DNA of 64,000 nucleotides, taken from contig OY756970.1 in the NCBI GenBank assembly GCA_963580455.1, positions 20,708,001 through 20,772,000 on the forward strand, written 5' to 3'. Below are positions 25,789-36,786 of this stretch, piece after piece (positions within the stretch are counted from its first letter, which is position 1; the number at the start of each line of letters is the position of its first letter). Source of the stretch: Euonymus europaeus (lineage: Eukaryota > Streptophyta > Magnoliopsida > Celastrales > Celastraceae). The notes under the pieces are model-generated. The model had not been told where the DNA came from, did no database searches, and worked only from the letters and a program-made list of their open reading frames with translations. Both the position numbers and the translations under genes were made by a program.

Positions 25789-28316
25789 ATGGGAATCACG
25801 GGAAATCTGAGTTCCGAGCAGCTTCAGTCCTTTGACTCCCAAGGTATCGTCATCTGTTTTCTCTTTCGTAACGCGAAAGTCGGTGATTCTTCTTTTTTTT
25901 TTTTTGAAGAAGTAAAGTCGGTGATTCTTGCTTTTGCGGTTGGTTTGACTTGTTCAATTGTGTCGCAGGATATCTTGTGATTGAATCGTTTGCGAGTGCT
26001 GAGGAGATTGAAGCGTTGAGGAAGAGAATGAACCAGCTGCTCGACGACTTTGACTGTTCCACCGCTTCGATTTTCTCTACTAAGGACCAGGTTTTCATCT
26101 AATTTTGATTTTGTTTTTGGTTGTGAAGTTTTATCTGGTTAAATTAAACGCGGGCCATTTTTGTCTAAATCCATTTGGGGTGTTTGTTTTTGCAGCAGAA
26201 GACCACTGACGATCACTTCTATGAAAGCGCAGAGAAGGTTTCCTTCTTTTTTGAAGGTATACTCGTGGATTGTCAATTCCTATTTCGATATCTACTGATT
26301 TCGGTTTGCTTAGAGCGTGAATTTCTGTTTCTTATTCTTATTGTGCTCGAATCTTGCATTTATGCTTTGGTGTGTAAATACTTTTATAATGGAAAATCAA
26401 ATATAAATGTGTGGGGGAAAATAAAATGCAAAAAGAATACATGATTCAAAAACAGTGAAAATCTGAGGATGAAAGCTTATGCTGTGCTTTAGCTAATTGG
26501 TAGATGCATTCTTCTATGCATTCGAGAAATGAAATCTAAGTGTAAAGTACTTCTTGGAGCTCGAATCTTCTATGCCTTTCGTGCTGTATTTTTGTGCTAG
26601 CAATCGGTACTCACTTTATATTTTGCAGAGAAAGCGTTTGGGGATGATGGATGCCTAAAACAATCAAAGCAACTCTCAATTAATAAAGTTGGCCATGGTA
26701 GGGTGTGCAGGGATTTTAACTTCTTTTAATCTTTTGCTTACTTACAATATGAAGTCCTTTTTGCGAATGGCATTGGATGTAGATTTAGTTAATAATACTA
26801 ATATGAGTTGTTTGTTAGAATTGATTTTATGATACAATGGGTATAACTTGTGCAGCATTACATGAACTTGACCCAGTTTTTAAGAAATTCTCTTGCTCTG
26901 AGAAAGTGTCAAGTTTCTTATCTTGCCTGGGGTACAAGAGACCAGTCATCATTCAGTCAATGTACATATTTAAGGTATTATATATCTTCTGTTTATTTGC
27001 TGAGTTCCTTTGCACACTATAGTTTTGATATTACTTGTGCTAGTTATTTTTTACTATCAACACGTGGATAGTGGAGTGACAGTGCAATGTCAGTGGATAT
27101 GATATATGTGTTTTCCCCGCCCCCCACCCACAGTATTCCTACTGGCAGAACTGAATCATTGAGAAAGAGATAGATGCGTCTTAAAAGACGATTTATGTAG
27201 AAGTTGCCAATTTTTCCAGATTGATAATGAAATGTTACCCACATTATTTACGGAAAAATTAGGATCTGCAACCAAGCAAATCCTTGATGTCCTTACAAAA
27301 AGAAAATGAAGAAAAATAAAAAAGAAAATCCTTGATGTACTGATATTTCTTTAGACCTTCTGCATTTGCTTAAAACATTTTTCCTTGTGTAAAGTGCTTG
27401 AACTGAAAATATGGAATTTTTTTGACTGTCAGCAACCAGGTATTGGAGGTGAAGTAGTTCCACACCAGGATAACTCATTTCTTTATACTGAGCCACCGAC
27501 TTGTACGGGGCTGTGGCTGGCATTAGAAGATGCAACGATAATAAATGGTTGCCTGTGGGCTATTCCTCGATCCCATAAAAGTACTTTTCTTATTTGCCTT
27601 ATTTTGTGTGCAAACATAGTAACATTGTCTATTGAGTTGCCTACGCTTATCTTCTTATACTCTTATGTTCTTTTTAGATGGCCTTGTTAGGAGGTTCATT
27701 CGAGGTGAGAAGGGGGTTACCTTTGATCGGCCATCCCCAACTTATGACCAGAAAGATTTTGTACCTATTGAAGTGAAAGCAGGATCTTTGGTTGTCATTC
27801 ATGGTGATCTTATTCATCAAAGGTCAGTTGAATTGAACTATGTTGCTCATTCACAAATAGCAAAAAAGATGAATTGAAGGACATTCTTAATCCCCCATTT
27901 ATCGGGCAACTCAATTCTTCATTGTTTTCTTCTGTTTTGACTGCAGTTTGGAGAACCAGTCTTCAAAATCAAGGCATGCTTACAGCTTGCATGTTGTGGA
28001 CACTGAAGGGTGCAAATGGGCGCAAGAGAATTGGTGAGTGCATGACTATGCTGGATCTTTTCCTCTTTATATACTGCTGGAATTACATTTCATTTTCTTG
28101 GCAGCCTTATCTTATTCCTGCATGGTTTATAATTTGAATACTTTTCAAATCTGATTCCAGTAGGTTCTCCACTTGGTTTTGATTGATCTGGACTCTAGTG
28201 ATTGGCAACTTTCTAACTGCAATTTGCTTTAGCCTAAATAACCTAATATTGTTCACCTTGAATCTTCTTTCAGGATGAGAAGAAAAGTTGAGCCTGAGCC
28301 CCTCTATGTCTCTTAA
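25789..28316 (+). CDS. PAHX: Phytanoyl-CoA 2-hydroxylase, Fe(II)/2-oxoglutarate dioxygenase
   Basis: Peroxisomal-type dioxygenase that 2-hydroxylates phytanoyl-CoA during phytol-chain breakdown (family knowledge; Arabidopsis At2g01490 from memory). Nine exons: 25789-25843, 25969-26090, 26196-26256, 26629-26697, 26856-26974, 27433-27580, 27678-27822, 27947-28033, 28274-28316; 849 nt, 282 residues, all phases closing. Iron ligands are visible: VPHQDNSF gives H153 and D155, and DLIHQS gives H238. R249 in SRHAYSLH, 11 residues after H238, is the 2-oxoglutarate-binding Arg. All catalytic residues are intact. The C-terminus PEPLYVS is not a classical SKL signal, and no clear N-terminal PTS2 is seen, so peroxisomal import is not proven from sequence. 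Length equals the plant orthologue. Confidence 0.95.
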
Positions 28317-28887
28317 TCAGACGGCATGAATGAATGCTAGAATGTTTTAAATTATGGGTTGCCTTGTTCATCCTCATAGAAAATGTATTTGCTCACCGAA
28401 GGTTTGATATTCAAGTTTATGTATAAGCTGGTGGCTCACTGAAGGTTTGATTATCGTGCCATTTATTTCCAAAAATGAATTCTTAGATGAAGTTAGTTAA
28501 TTTTCTTCCATTTGCAAGGATATATATTACTTTCAGCATGTGAAACATGGAATCACGACGACAAAAATTATGGAAAAATGGAAAGAAAATATATAATTCC
28601 CTTTGGAGAATGAAAGTAGGTGAAATATTTTTTTCTTCTTTTTTGCTATTGCCCGTTAAGTACAGTTCTACCGCAAGAATTACATCTTAGCTCAAAGTAC
28701 CATAAGCATGCTGGAGAACATAACGAATACACAGACTACATAGATATAATAAGCTTATTAGAAAGCTTAAACTAGTTTGAGCCATGGAACTGCAGCTGAT
28801 TCTGCTGAGTAGCTAACTACTCAGGTTGAGTTCAAAAAGATTTTGATCCTCATGGGGCAGTCCGCTGGACGTGTAAAAAAACATTGA
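28317..28887. other. Convergent 3' region
   Basis: Lies between the 3' ends of PAHX (plus) and the next gene (minus) and is expected to hold both 3' UTRs. The sequence GCTCACTGAAGGTTTGAT occurs twice near 28390 and 28435 in slightly different form. No other feature seen. Confidence 0.5.
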
Positions 28888-31240
28888 TTACTCTAGAAGC
28901 TTGTTACATGTGCCAACACCAACAGCTGCAGCAAGATGCCAACCAGCATGAAGGAAAGGAGTTTTAGGAAAAACATCATCTGCAATGAATAGAAAGCCTC
29001 CCAACAATGATGACATCTTATGCACATTGTGTACTGTCCTGAGGTCGGGATCTTTAAATGCTCTTTTTGCAAAGGAAACCTACAAAAGTAAAAAACTATT
29101 ACAGGGTAGTGGATTAACTGCAGCAGCTGGATAATGTACTCAAAATAAACAAAAGCTTGACTGACTAATTAGTAATCGAAAGCCCAAGGATATTGGTTGC
29201 TGAACTCACATGACCAGAGGTTAACCATCACTAGTTTTGTCAACCCATTTCACTAGGGGTCTTGTGATTTAATTAATATCAACAGTTAATAGAAGTGAAA
29301 AGAGCAAATGCATAATTAACTCAACACAAAGAGGTCAAGAAACAACTTGTCACCTCCATCATCCCAGTGTGAACTGCTGAAACCATCAGAGGCTGGAAAG
29401 GTAAACACAATGCAGATGCAGCCATTAGCAACTTCGGGTTCTCGTTTCTGATAGCCCTTGATAGACACTGCAAAAATGCATAACAACTTTGAATTTTACA
29501 TCTAAGATAACAGCCGAAAATACATGCAATCGAGCATCACAGATTACTTGTAAAGGCAATAGCATCACAACACATTTCTGAACGATACTCGTTTTATTTA
29601 AACTTCATGCAATAGAAAAAGTTGCTAGTCAGGAATTAGTTGTCTCCCACCTTCAGAGGAATGCACTATTTGAATACAATTATATAAGCATCAATTTTTA
29701 CGCTGCCAATAACCATGACAAATAGTTTCAGGAATTTGATGAGTCCGAACTTACTACCGTGGCTGTGGCTATCATCGTATAGTCAGCCCATCTCAAATAT
29801 TTCCTTATTTTTCCTCGCGAAACATGATACAAACTTGAGGCAACTCCAACTCCAATTAAGGAATTAGCATACAGCTTAGTATTCAAGTCCTTCCTGTATT
29901 CATGGTAAAGCTGGTAATCAGTCACAGGATACATCAACTTGCATTGTCAAGAAGATTGAAGATAAATATTACCTCGGGGCTTGGATTCCAAGAGCAATAA
30001 AAGGGAGAGAAGTAAGCACATTAGCAAATCTTTCTGCGAGATTTTTATCACCTAGCAAAAGCATGTCATTGGAAGTACCGTCAAAGTCCAGCCAAGTAAC
30101 CAACAAAAATAAATAAATAATAAAGAAGATAAAGAACAGTATTTCTTCTCCTAATACCATGAAGAGAACAATGGATTGGCCTTAAACATGTTGGTCTTTG
30201 CGGCCATACTCGCCTGGAGAAAATTTAAAGACAGTTGTGTCACAGATTTTATTAAGTTCTAGTCAAGCACGGATATCAATTATACTTCAAAACCAGGAGA
30301 CTAAGGAATTAAGGAAACAAATAGGTCACTACATTTTTTCAAGAGTACGGTAGTCAAGAGGTTTACTTGTCACTTACCTCATCAACAACGTCTGATTCAC
30401 TACGGTCACAGAATTTCCACAAGTTGATTGTGCAAAGTCCCCATGTTCAGTAGCTTCTTCTAGTAAAGACGATGAATGTGGCACCACCTGCACCCCATGC
30501 AAACCCTTAAGGGCTTTACTAGGATTAGGGGTGCTATGTGGACTCATAAGCTATTTACAAACCGGCCAGCAAACCAATTCGACTGCCAGCAAGAGCTTGC
30601 TGGCACTAATAGTAATATTTGGTCAAGAAGCAATCAATATTATGCAGAATCCCTGCACCAGTCGAGAACAGCAGCTCTATTATGACATGGAAAAATAGGA
30701 TAAAACAACAACTTCAGAAGAATGGAGCAGTTAATTAACAACACTTCCAAGTTCCAATAAAGAATCCCATCTTAATAAAACTACTGAAAGATAGTGTCCT
30801 GAAAATTTACTATGCTTCACACATTTGCAAATGTTTTACTAAATATAACGCAATCAAAATATGTCACTGAGACTATCAACAGAATTCCTCTGTTTCCATC
30901 AATGAACCCTCACAGTATTTGCCCCCAGTCAAGATATTTGCCCAATTAATGAAATTACGACCCCAATCAATGAGTCCACAAAGTAAAATCTGCATTAATG
31001 GTCCTTCACTGAATAACCAAAACTGCGAAATTAGATCAACTAAACAATAAAGAAGAGTGATAATCGGAACCTGAAAATGGTGTGGCGAAGCGAGTAATTA
31101 AGGTGCGGAGTCGATGGATTGTGTTGTGATTTACTGATTCGTAAATATAAAGAAGAGGAGATGCGGTGGTTAAGTTCAGTTGGAGAAGAAATTGGAATTA
31201 CTAGATTTGTCCTTTTCGGACAAAAGAAGAGAGAGGCCAT
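28888..31240 (-). CDS. Polytopic membrane protein with CREST-hydrolase-like residues
   Basis: Seven minus-strand exons in the favoured model: 31071-31240, 30378-30518, 30158-30213, 29973-30051, 29758-29893, 29354-29467, 28888-29079; 888 nt, 295 residues, all phases closing. The last five exons are secure (DKNLAERFANVLTSLPF, NSLIGVGVASSLYH, KYLRWADYTMIATAT, LPFQPLMVSAVHTGMME, HAGWHLAAAVGVGTCNKLLE). The N-terminal exons are less so: an alternative start is ATG at 30547, within the same frame as exon 2. The N-terminus MASLFFCPKRTN is Ser/Arg-rich and could be a plastid transit peptide. S168-x3-H172, D186 and H276-x3-H280 resemble the Ser/His/Asp/HxxxH set of the CREST superfamily (alkaline ceramidase, PAQR, Per1), which binds a metal and cleaves lipid amides. 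This function is inference; the plant family itself appears uncharacterised to me. Confidence 0.75.
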
Positions 31241-31246
31241 CAGCAT

Positions 31247-31996
31247 ATGCGCATGACACGCGAATCTTCCTTCAATCGACTGTTCGCATATTCTCCCCTC
31301 CAATCGTGTTATGCCATCTACGCTCCAGGAAAACAAACGGCGTGTGTAACACTCGCGACATGATTGGGCCACGCAGTTTATTTTCTTTTGGGCCACATTA
31401 TTTCTCTTTGGGCCAAGGTCTGTATTTCATATGCCACAGCCCATCACAATAGCAAGGAAGTACACGTGGAATTATTTTTTTATTTTTTGAAAATGTGGGA
31501 TTCTTTATCCTTACTTATTGCCGACAAAATATGCACACACACATAAATAGGAAGTCAAACATAGCTGACTATGATTAAAATAAAGACCTTTGAATTAGGC
31601 GGGGAAAACAATAGCATATACTACAATTAGATAGAATTATTAGAATTGAGATTCATATTTTAAATTAAACTTCTTAAAACTATAGAACGAGAAAAGCAAA
31701 TCTCTCAAAACAGTCATCCGTAGATAAAATAATTGTTTGCTTTGACTCGTAGTACAAACAAAGTTGTTTTAACATCGATTAGATTGAGAATATGTCTATC
31801 AAATAGTAAATTGGTGTGAATAATAATGTCTAAGCATGTTTATTATTATTATTATTATTAATTAATATTCCGGAGACAACGGCATTTAATACATAGACAG
31901 TCTCTCCAAGCCAGCCACTTGAGAGTTGCACGTCAAAAAAATATCCATAAAATAGTAAAAACAAAAAAGAAGAATACACATATATTCATTTTCAAA
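31247..31996. other. Intergenic stretch
   Basis: Upstream of the CREST-like gene. AT-rich, with a short TTA repeat near 31842-31860. No gene supported. Confidence 0.4.
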
Positions 31997-32000
31997 TTTG

Positions 32001-32020
32001 GAGAGAGAGAGAGAGAGAGA
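32001..32020. repeat. GA microsatellite
   Basis: Ten GA units, about 380 bp upstream of the CLE start. GA tracts are frequent near plant promoters. Confidence 0.9.
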
Positions 32021-32264
32021 GCGAGGGTGCAAAAATAATAAAACTCAGGGATATATGCGATACTTGTGATACGTTAGGGATATAATCCAAAAAACGGTAA
32101 TAGTTGAAGGACATATCTAAAACTCTTTCCAAGAAATATTAGAAGGTTCCAGGAATCAAGGGTCCAGATACTATTAGACCCTTGAGACAAGGAGACACCA
32201 CCTTAAAAAAATAAAAAAATAAAAACTTTATTTTTCATTCTCGGGAAATAAATACCAAAGCACT

Positions 32265-32272
32265 CTATATAT
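32265..32272 (+). promoter_or_regulatory. TATA box of CLE gene
   Basis: CTCTATATATCTAG context about 130 bp upstream of the chosen CLE ATG, a good plant TATA element. Confidence 0.5.
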
Positions 32273-32399
32273 CTAGCTTACCTTGCTATAGGCTTAGCTT
32301 TGAAAGTCCGCAGTGAGTGCTGTGGAATCGTATATCGCACTACACACCCACTTGGATTTTATGGTCATCGATACTTTGTTGGTACTGGCTAGTATTGCA

Positions 32400-32744
32400 A
32401 TGACAGTTTCTAGACAAGGTGTAAGATCAGGAGGGATCAGGAGATCGTGTAATGGAGCCTGCAGCAGCGCAACAGCAATTATCTTGTTTTGGGTCATCAT
32501 ACTTATTTTTTCTCATGAGTTAAGTCTCTGTGTTGTTGCTGATCATCTTCATGGACGCAAGAATCATGGTCAAGTAGCAGTCATCAAGTCTCGCGTGTCA
32601 AGAAAAGCCAGGTTTTTCAAACCAGTACAGTCAAGTTGTGCACCGGCGGCAAGCCCTCCTCGGCCTTCTGTAGACACAGCGGACATGATATACAGAGACG
32701 ATAAGCGCATAATTCATACAGGTCCTAATCCTCTTCACAACTAG
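32400..32744 (+). CDS. CLE16: CLE peptide precursor, CLE16/17-like
   Basis: Small secreted peptide-hormone precursor, intronless, 114 residues. The C-terminal 12 codons (32706-32741), directly before the TAG, encode RIIHTGPNPLHN. CLE motifs with His at position 4 and Thr at 5 are typical of CLE16 and CLE17, unlike the RxVPSGPNPLHN of most CLEs. A hydrophobic signal or anchor segment (SATAIILFWVIILIF) lies near residues 24-38, followed by a variable basic pro-region, and Lys-Arg flanks the mature peptide. The start at 32400 has purine at -3; an upstream in-frame ATG at 32361 would add 13 residues and has a weaker context. Ligands of this class act in the apoplast on LRR receptor kinases to restrain meristem growth. 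Position next to PAHX matches Arabidopsis At2g01505 from memory. Confidence 0.9.
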   Translation: MTVSRQGVRSGGIRRSCNGACSSATAIILFWVIILIFSHELSLCVVADHLHGRKNHGQVAVIKSRVSRKARFFKPVQSSCAPAASPPRPSVDTADMIYRDDKRIIHTGPNPLHN

Positions 32745-33103
32745 GCTGCAAATGCTGGTAGATGCTAATTAATTAGTTTGTATTCATTCAAGTGACAATT
32801 TAAAATTATTAGTACTGTAAGATTTTTTCTTCTTCTTCTTTTTCATGAATTTTAGAATGGGCAAGAGCATTAACTGTAGCCTTGTACATTCATGTTCTTT
32901 AATGGTGAGAGAGATAGAGAGCAAGCGAGCGAGAAATTAAAGCAGAACCAATGAGTGCAGGGGCTAACGTTAATGCTCTTGTTTCTTTGTTTTTCCTGTA
33001 GTTTTCTTCTCTACATGTCTGTTCAAAATTCATTATATATGTTGTAATATTTATTGCTGTGTATTTACTGCATCTCTTCATCTACTTTAATTTATTTCCT
33101 GCA

Positions 33104-33115
33104 TCTATCTATCTA

Positions 33116-33160
<45 letters not shown>
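33104..33160. repeat. TCTA/TA microsatellite with T-run
   Basis: TCTA repeats pass into about 13 TA units and then a run of at least 15 T. Likely length-polymorphic. Confidence 0.95.
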
Positions 33161-33161
<1 letters not shown>

Positions 33162-35313
33162 GCTTTGGTGTTAAAGTGTTCACATTCTTCTTGTATATAT
33201 ATGTTTCTTCCTTTTGTTTTGCCATTGTTGGCAAGCCCTGTACTTGGTTTATTTTCGAAGTTTGTGCCAGTAATTAGCATATATCCAAACCCTAATCTCA
33301 AATATTTAGATTTGAGTGTGTTTGAGTTTATGATTGATTGGATCGAGACGTACTATGCCATGCAAGCAATAAAAGAAACTGTTGCATATTTAGAACACGC
33401 AAGACACTTTTTATTCATATATGATTCCTTATTAATCACCGGTTATATATCTGATTTCCCAGTTGCAGTAATTCAATATAAGGAAATACAAGTCTGTATA
33501 TGTATTTCCCTGTCCTTTTCCCGGCGAGGACTGAGTTATATTAAAACCTAGACAAAATTGTGGTCAAAATGGCAGTGAAAGCTGAAAACTTCAGTTCAAA
33601 ACTGCTATTATGTTCCATGCAAGAATGTACAATTTGCTGGATTTACTCAGTTAAAAAAGAGAATCTCAAAAGGGTAAAAATTAACAAAAAGGTAAATACA
33701 ATACTAATAATGAATACAATACTTTTCTTATGTCTACTTCTACGTACAGTTCTAATAGTGAATACAATACTTTTCGATCGGGACAATTCATAGTCAAAGC
33801 ATTATCAGCCGCTTGATGCAATTTTTACCAACAGATCAAGGGCTGATTAGACTGCCACGTGGAGGCATAAATTAGGACAACATTTGTACATTTACTTGGT
33901 CGGGAGGATGTGGTCACTGTTGTAGGTTTAATTATTAGTAGTAAGGTTGAGGGACTTTGTCTTGTCTAGGTTTAATTTGTTTGATTGATTATTCCTAGAA
34001 GTCCTATCTGGTCTTGACTTAAATGCTTCTATTTTTAATTTTCTCAAAGAGAGTATATATATATATATAGCTGTCTTGCTGGCCCAACGAACACGATTTC
34101 TAAAGCCATTTGGAATCTGTACATAATTACTACTATTTAACAAGTTTATAAATATTTGTGTCCAATTTAATATCATTTATGTTTTGCATGAAACATGAAC
34201 TGTCATTTGGTCAGTTCCTCTCCTTTATACAATGGTCCGCTCCATGTGATCTGAAGTTACTACAATGTCCCCGGTCCTAGATTTTTCTTGTCAAAACGGT
34301 CCGTTTTGACCCTCTCAAACTAAAATACTACTAACCTAACGGTTGATTTTTTATTTTTTATTTTTTATTTTTAAGATATTGAGTTCAATTCCTACATCGA
34401 ACCATACATGATTCTTCATGTATTTTATTTTTTTTATAACAAGTGATTTCCATGTCATTGCAACTAGGGCAGATGACTCGGTTTAATACAATACTCAGAA
34501 GGGTAAATGTTGAGGATTCCCATAAAAAATTGAGAATTAAAAATTAAAAATAAATCTTTTGATTTTTCATTAGAAAGAGACAAAATCCCAATGATAAATT
34601 GGTGAAGCACCCACGTCTAATATATATATATAGTATACTTAATTGAATAAATAGTTGTTTCGTCGTCTCAATGTCACCTATAAACAAAGCAAAGATCAGT
34701 TGATGTTACCTAGGATATATAAATCTATAAAACAAATTAATAAAGTATGGAAACTTCCTTGGAATCAGTTTTGTCAATCCAACCCTAAAAAGGCACAGAA
34801 AAGCCTGGAGAAGAGAGAAAACATGTACATACATATATATATACACATATACCTGTAATTAATGTGTAATTAAGTTTCACAAAGTTCAAAAGATTCTGTA
34901 AAAGTTATATATAATGAAGGTGAGGTATATGGTATTGTGTGTGAGAAGAAGAGAAGGGGTAATCGATAAATGGCCATGAAATGAATGTTTGCTTGGGAGG
35001 CCATTAATGTTGCATTTAAATGTCCGAGTTAAAGAGGAGGGGTTATCAGTTATGAGACTCCAACCACCTAATTATCTCTCTACCCGCGTCAATTTCCATT
35101 AAATCACTAGTTTATTGCTTCCACCCACCCAATTTCCTCTTGCATTCATTAATTATTTATGTCTGTCTTCGAGAATTATGTATCATCATTATCGGATTTT
35201 ACCAGCATTTGAATCATTGGGGTGGGGGGGACTCTTCGATGACAAGGTCCCACAAATGAAATGGGTAACAATAACATTTGCTTATTGGTTTGAGGACTAT
35301 ATGTTAAATGCTC
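33161..35313. other. CLE 3' flank, gene-poor
   Basis: AT-rich sequence with scattered TA tracts (34044, 34620, 34830). No supported gene, RNA or complete element. Confidence 0.4.
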
Positions 35314-35365
35314 CATCACCTATTCGTGAGTCCTTCATCCATCACCTATTCGTGAGTCCTTCATC
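35314..35365. repeat. 26-bp tandem duplication
   Basis: Two units starting CATCACCTATTCGTGAG (35314-35339, 35340-35365), followed by a truncated third CATCACC. Confidence 0.9.
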
Positions 35366-35378
35366 CATCACCAAGAGA

Positions 35379-35570
35379 TCATGAATTCGAGGAGAAATAA
35401 ACTCGTGAAGGAGAGTCTGAGCCTAACTAAGAGCATTCAATTCCTTAATGAATGGAAAATATACACCGTATAGGTCATGAATTCAAAGAGAAATAAACGG
35501 TTGAAGGAGAGTCTGATCCTAACTCAGCGCATACAATTCCTTAATGAATGAAAAATATACACCGTATACA
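35379..35570. repeat. 96-bp tandem duplication
   Basis: Copy 1 (35379-35474) and copy 2 (35475-35570) both start TCATGAATTC and end near CACCGTATA, with roughly ten substitutions between them, so this duplication is older than the neighbouring 26-bp one. Confidence 0.85.
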
Positions 35571-36600
35571 AATATGTACATAAATTTAATGTTTGTTAAT
35601 GTAGATAGTTTTCATGTTTTCTTTTCCTTTTGCTGTTCCATTGTTGTCAAGTTTTCTGACTGTTTTCAAATTAAATTGCTTGAAATTAATGCACTTTTCC
35701 TCCGAAATTATTAGACAAGTGAATTAATGTCGATGTTTAGCTTTCATCTCTTACATCATCCGGGTTAGCGGGCCTGCTTTTTCATACGAGTCATTTAAGT
35801 CCCGACTTGATCCGAAATAAAAGTCCAATGCCTTGGGCAACACCGGGATTCACATAAAATCTGGGCCTCAAGCGAGCTCCATTTTATTGGATTTGGACAT
35901 CATGTTGGTTGGCGCTCAGCAGGCCTGGCCCAAAATAAAAGTCTACGCAATCCTTCCATGATGCCGATCATGCTCCTACCCGCAAAGAGAGTCAGAGACA
36001 GTTTAAGCTCTGCCATGGTGTACTTTACAGAGTTTAGAGTGTACTGATTAATAATTTAGGAGCATGAGCCAAATGTGTAATAAAACAGTGCTACATATTT
36101 GAACAATCTATTACTTATATATAAAGCTGGAAGAAGAGTCTCTCATGGCGGCGAGTGGCGGTTCATTTCGCAATCGCGCGAGTACTGCTTTCCGGCAATA
36201 ATTCGTACACCAAAACGACGCCGTCCAATTCTCGCTCGATTCAAACGTCGCCGACGTCATTGTCAACGTCGCCATTTCCAGATCCATCTCGAATTCTCGG
36301 TATACCCACAACGACGCCGTTCAATTTTCCCTTCATTCACACCTTACCGACATCGTGAACCCTGATTTTGATGTGTTATGCTCTCTCCTTCAAACCCTGA
36401 TTTTTTGCTTCAGCGAAATCATTGAACCTCAACTGTGTCCTTCGACGGCTTCTCTGAAAGGTTAGTTTTGTGTTACGAAGTCCCACCGACTTACTTTTCT
36501 TTGTGTTTTTGAATCGGTATGTTGTGCTCCTTCATTATTTGTCTAGCTTTGATTTGTTCCTTCCACGTTTTTTGCCTTCGTCTCTGCTTTTTGACCTTTC

Positions 36601-36700
36601 TACGGGTGATTAAGGTATGCTGTTATCCATTTATTGTAGTATGTTGTTACTACGGGTGATTGAGGTATGTTGTTATCCATTTATTATAATAAATATAATG
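36601..36700. repeat. 50-bp tandem duplication
   Basis: Units at 36601 and 36651 starting TACGGGTGATT(A/G)AGGTATG, immediately upstream of the MLP pseudogene TATA box. Confidence 0.85.
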
Positions 36701-36719
36701 CAATACTTGGCTACAGCTC

Positions 36720-36727
36720 TATATAAA
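36720..36727 (+). promoter_or_regulatory. TATA box of the MLP pseudogene
   Basis: TATATAAA, 60 bp before the ancestral ATG at 36787. Its retention fits a fairly recent loss of function. Confidence 0.5.
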
Positions 36728-36786
36728 GGCACATCCAACTTCATCTCTGTTGCATAATTATTAGTGCAAAATATTGCAGGTAAACC

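Noticed and set aside
30378..30480. Alternative frame reading NLWKFCDRSESDVVDE in the CREST-like gene exon 2
   Set aside because: It looks protein-like, but the join to the secure next exon gives a stop, while the VVPHSSSLLEEA frame joins cleanly.
33054..33551. 165-codon open frame across the TA microsatellite
   Set aside because: Composition is driven by the TA/T repeat (Tyr-Ile runs); no family and no initiation or splice support.
36101..36480. Possible Helitron 5' end (TCTATTACTTATATATAAAG) followed by GC-rich sequence with AAAACGACGCCGT words
   Set aside because: No CTRR hairpin end, no Rep/helicase sequence and no ATT insertion context could be shown; the resemblance rests on a few bases.
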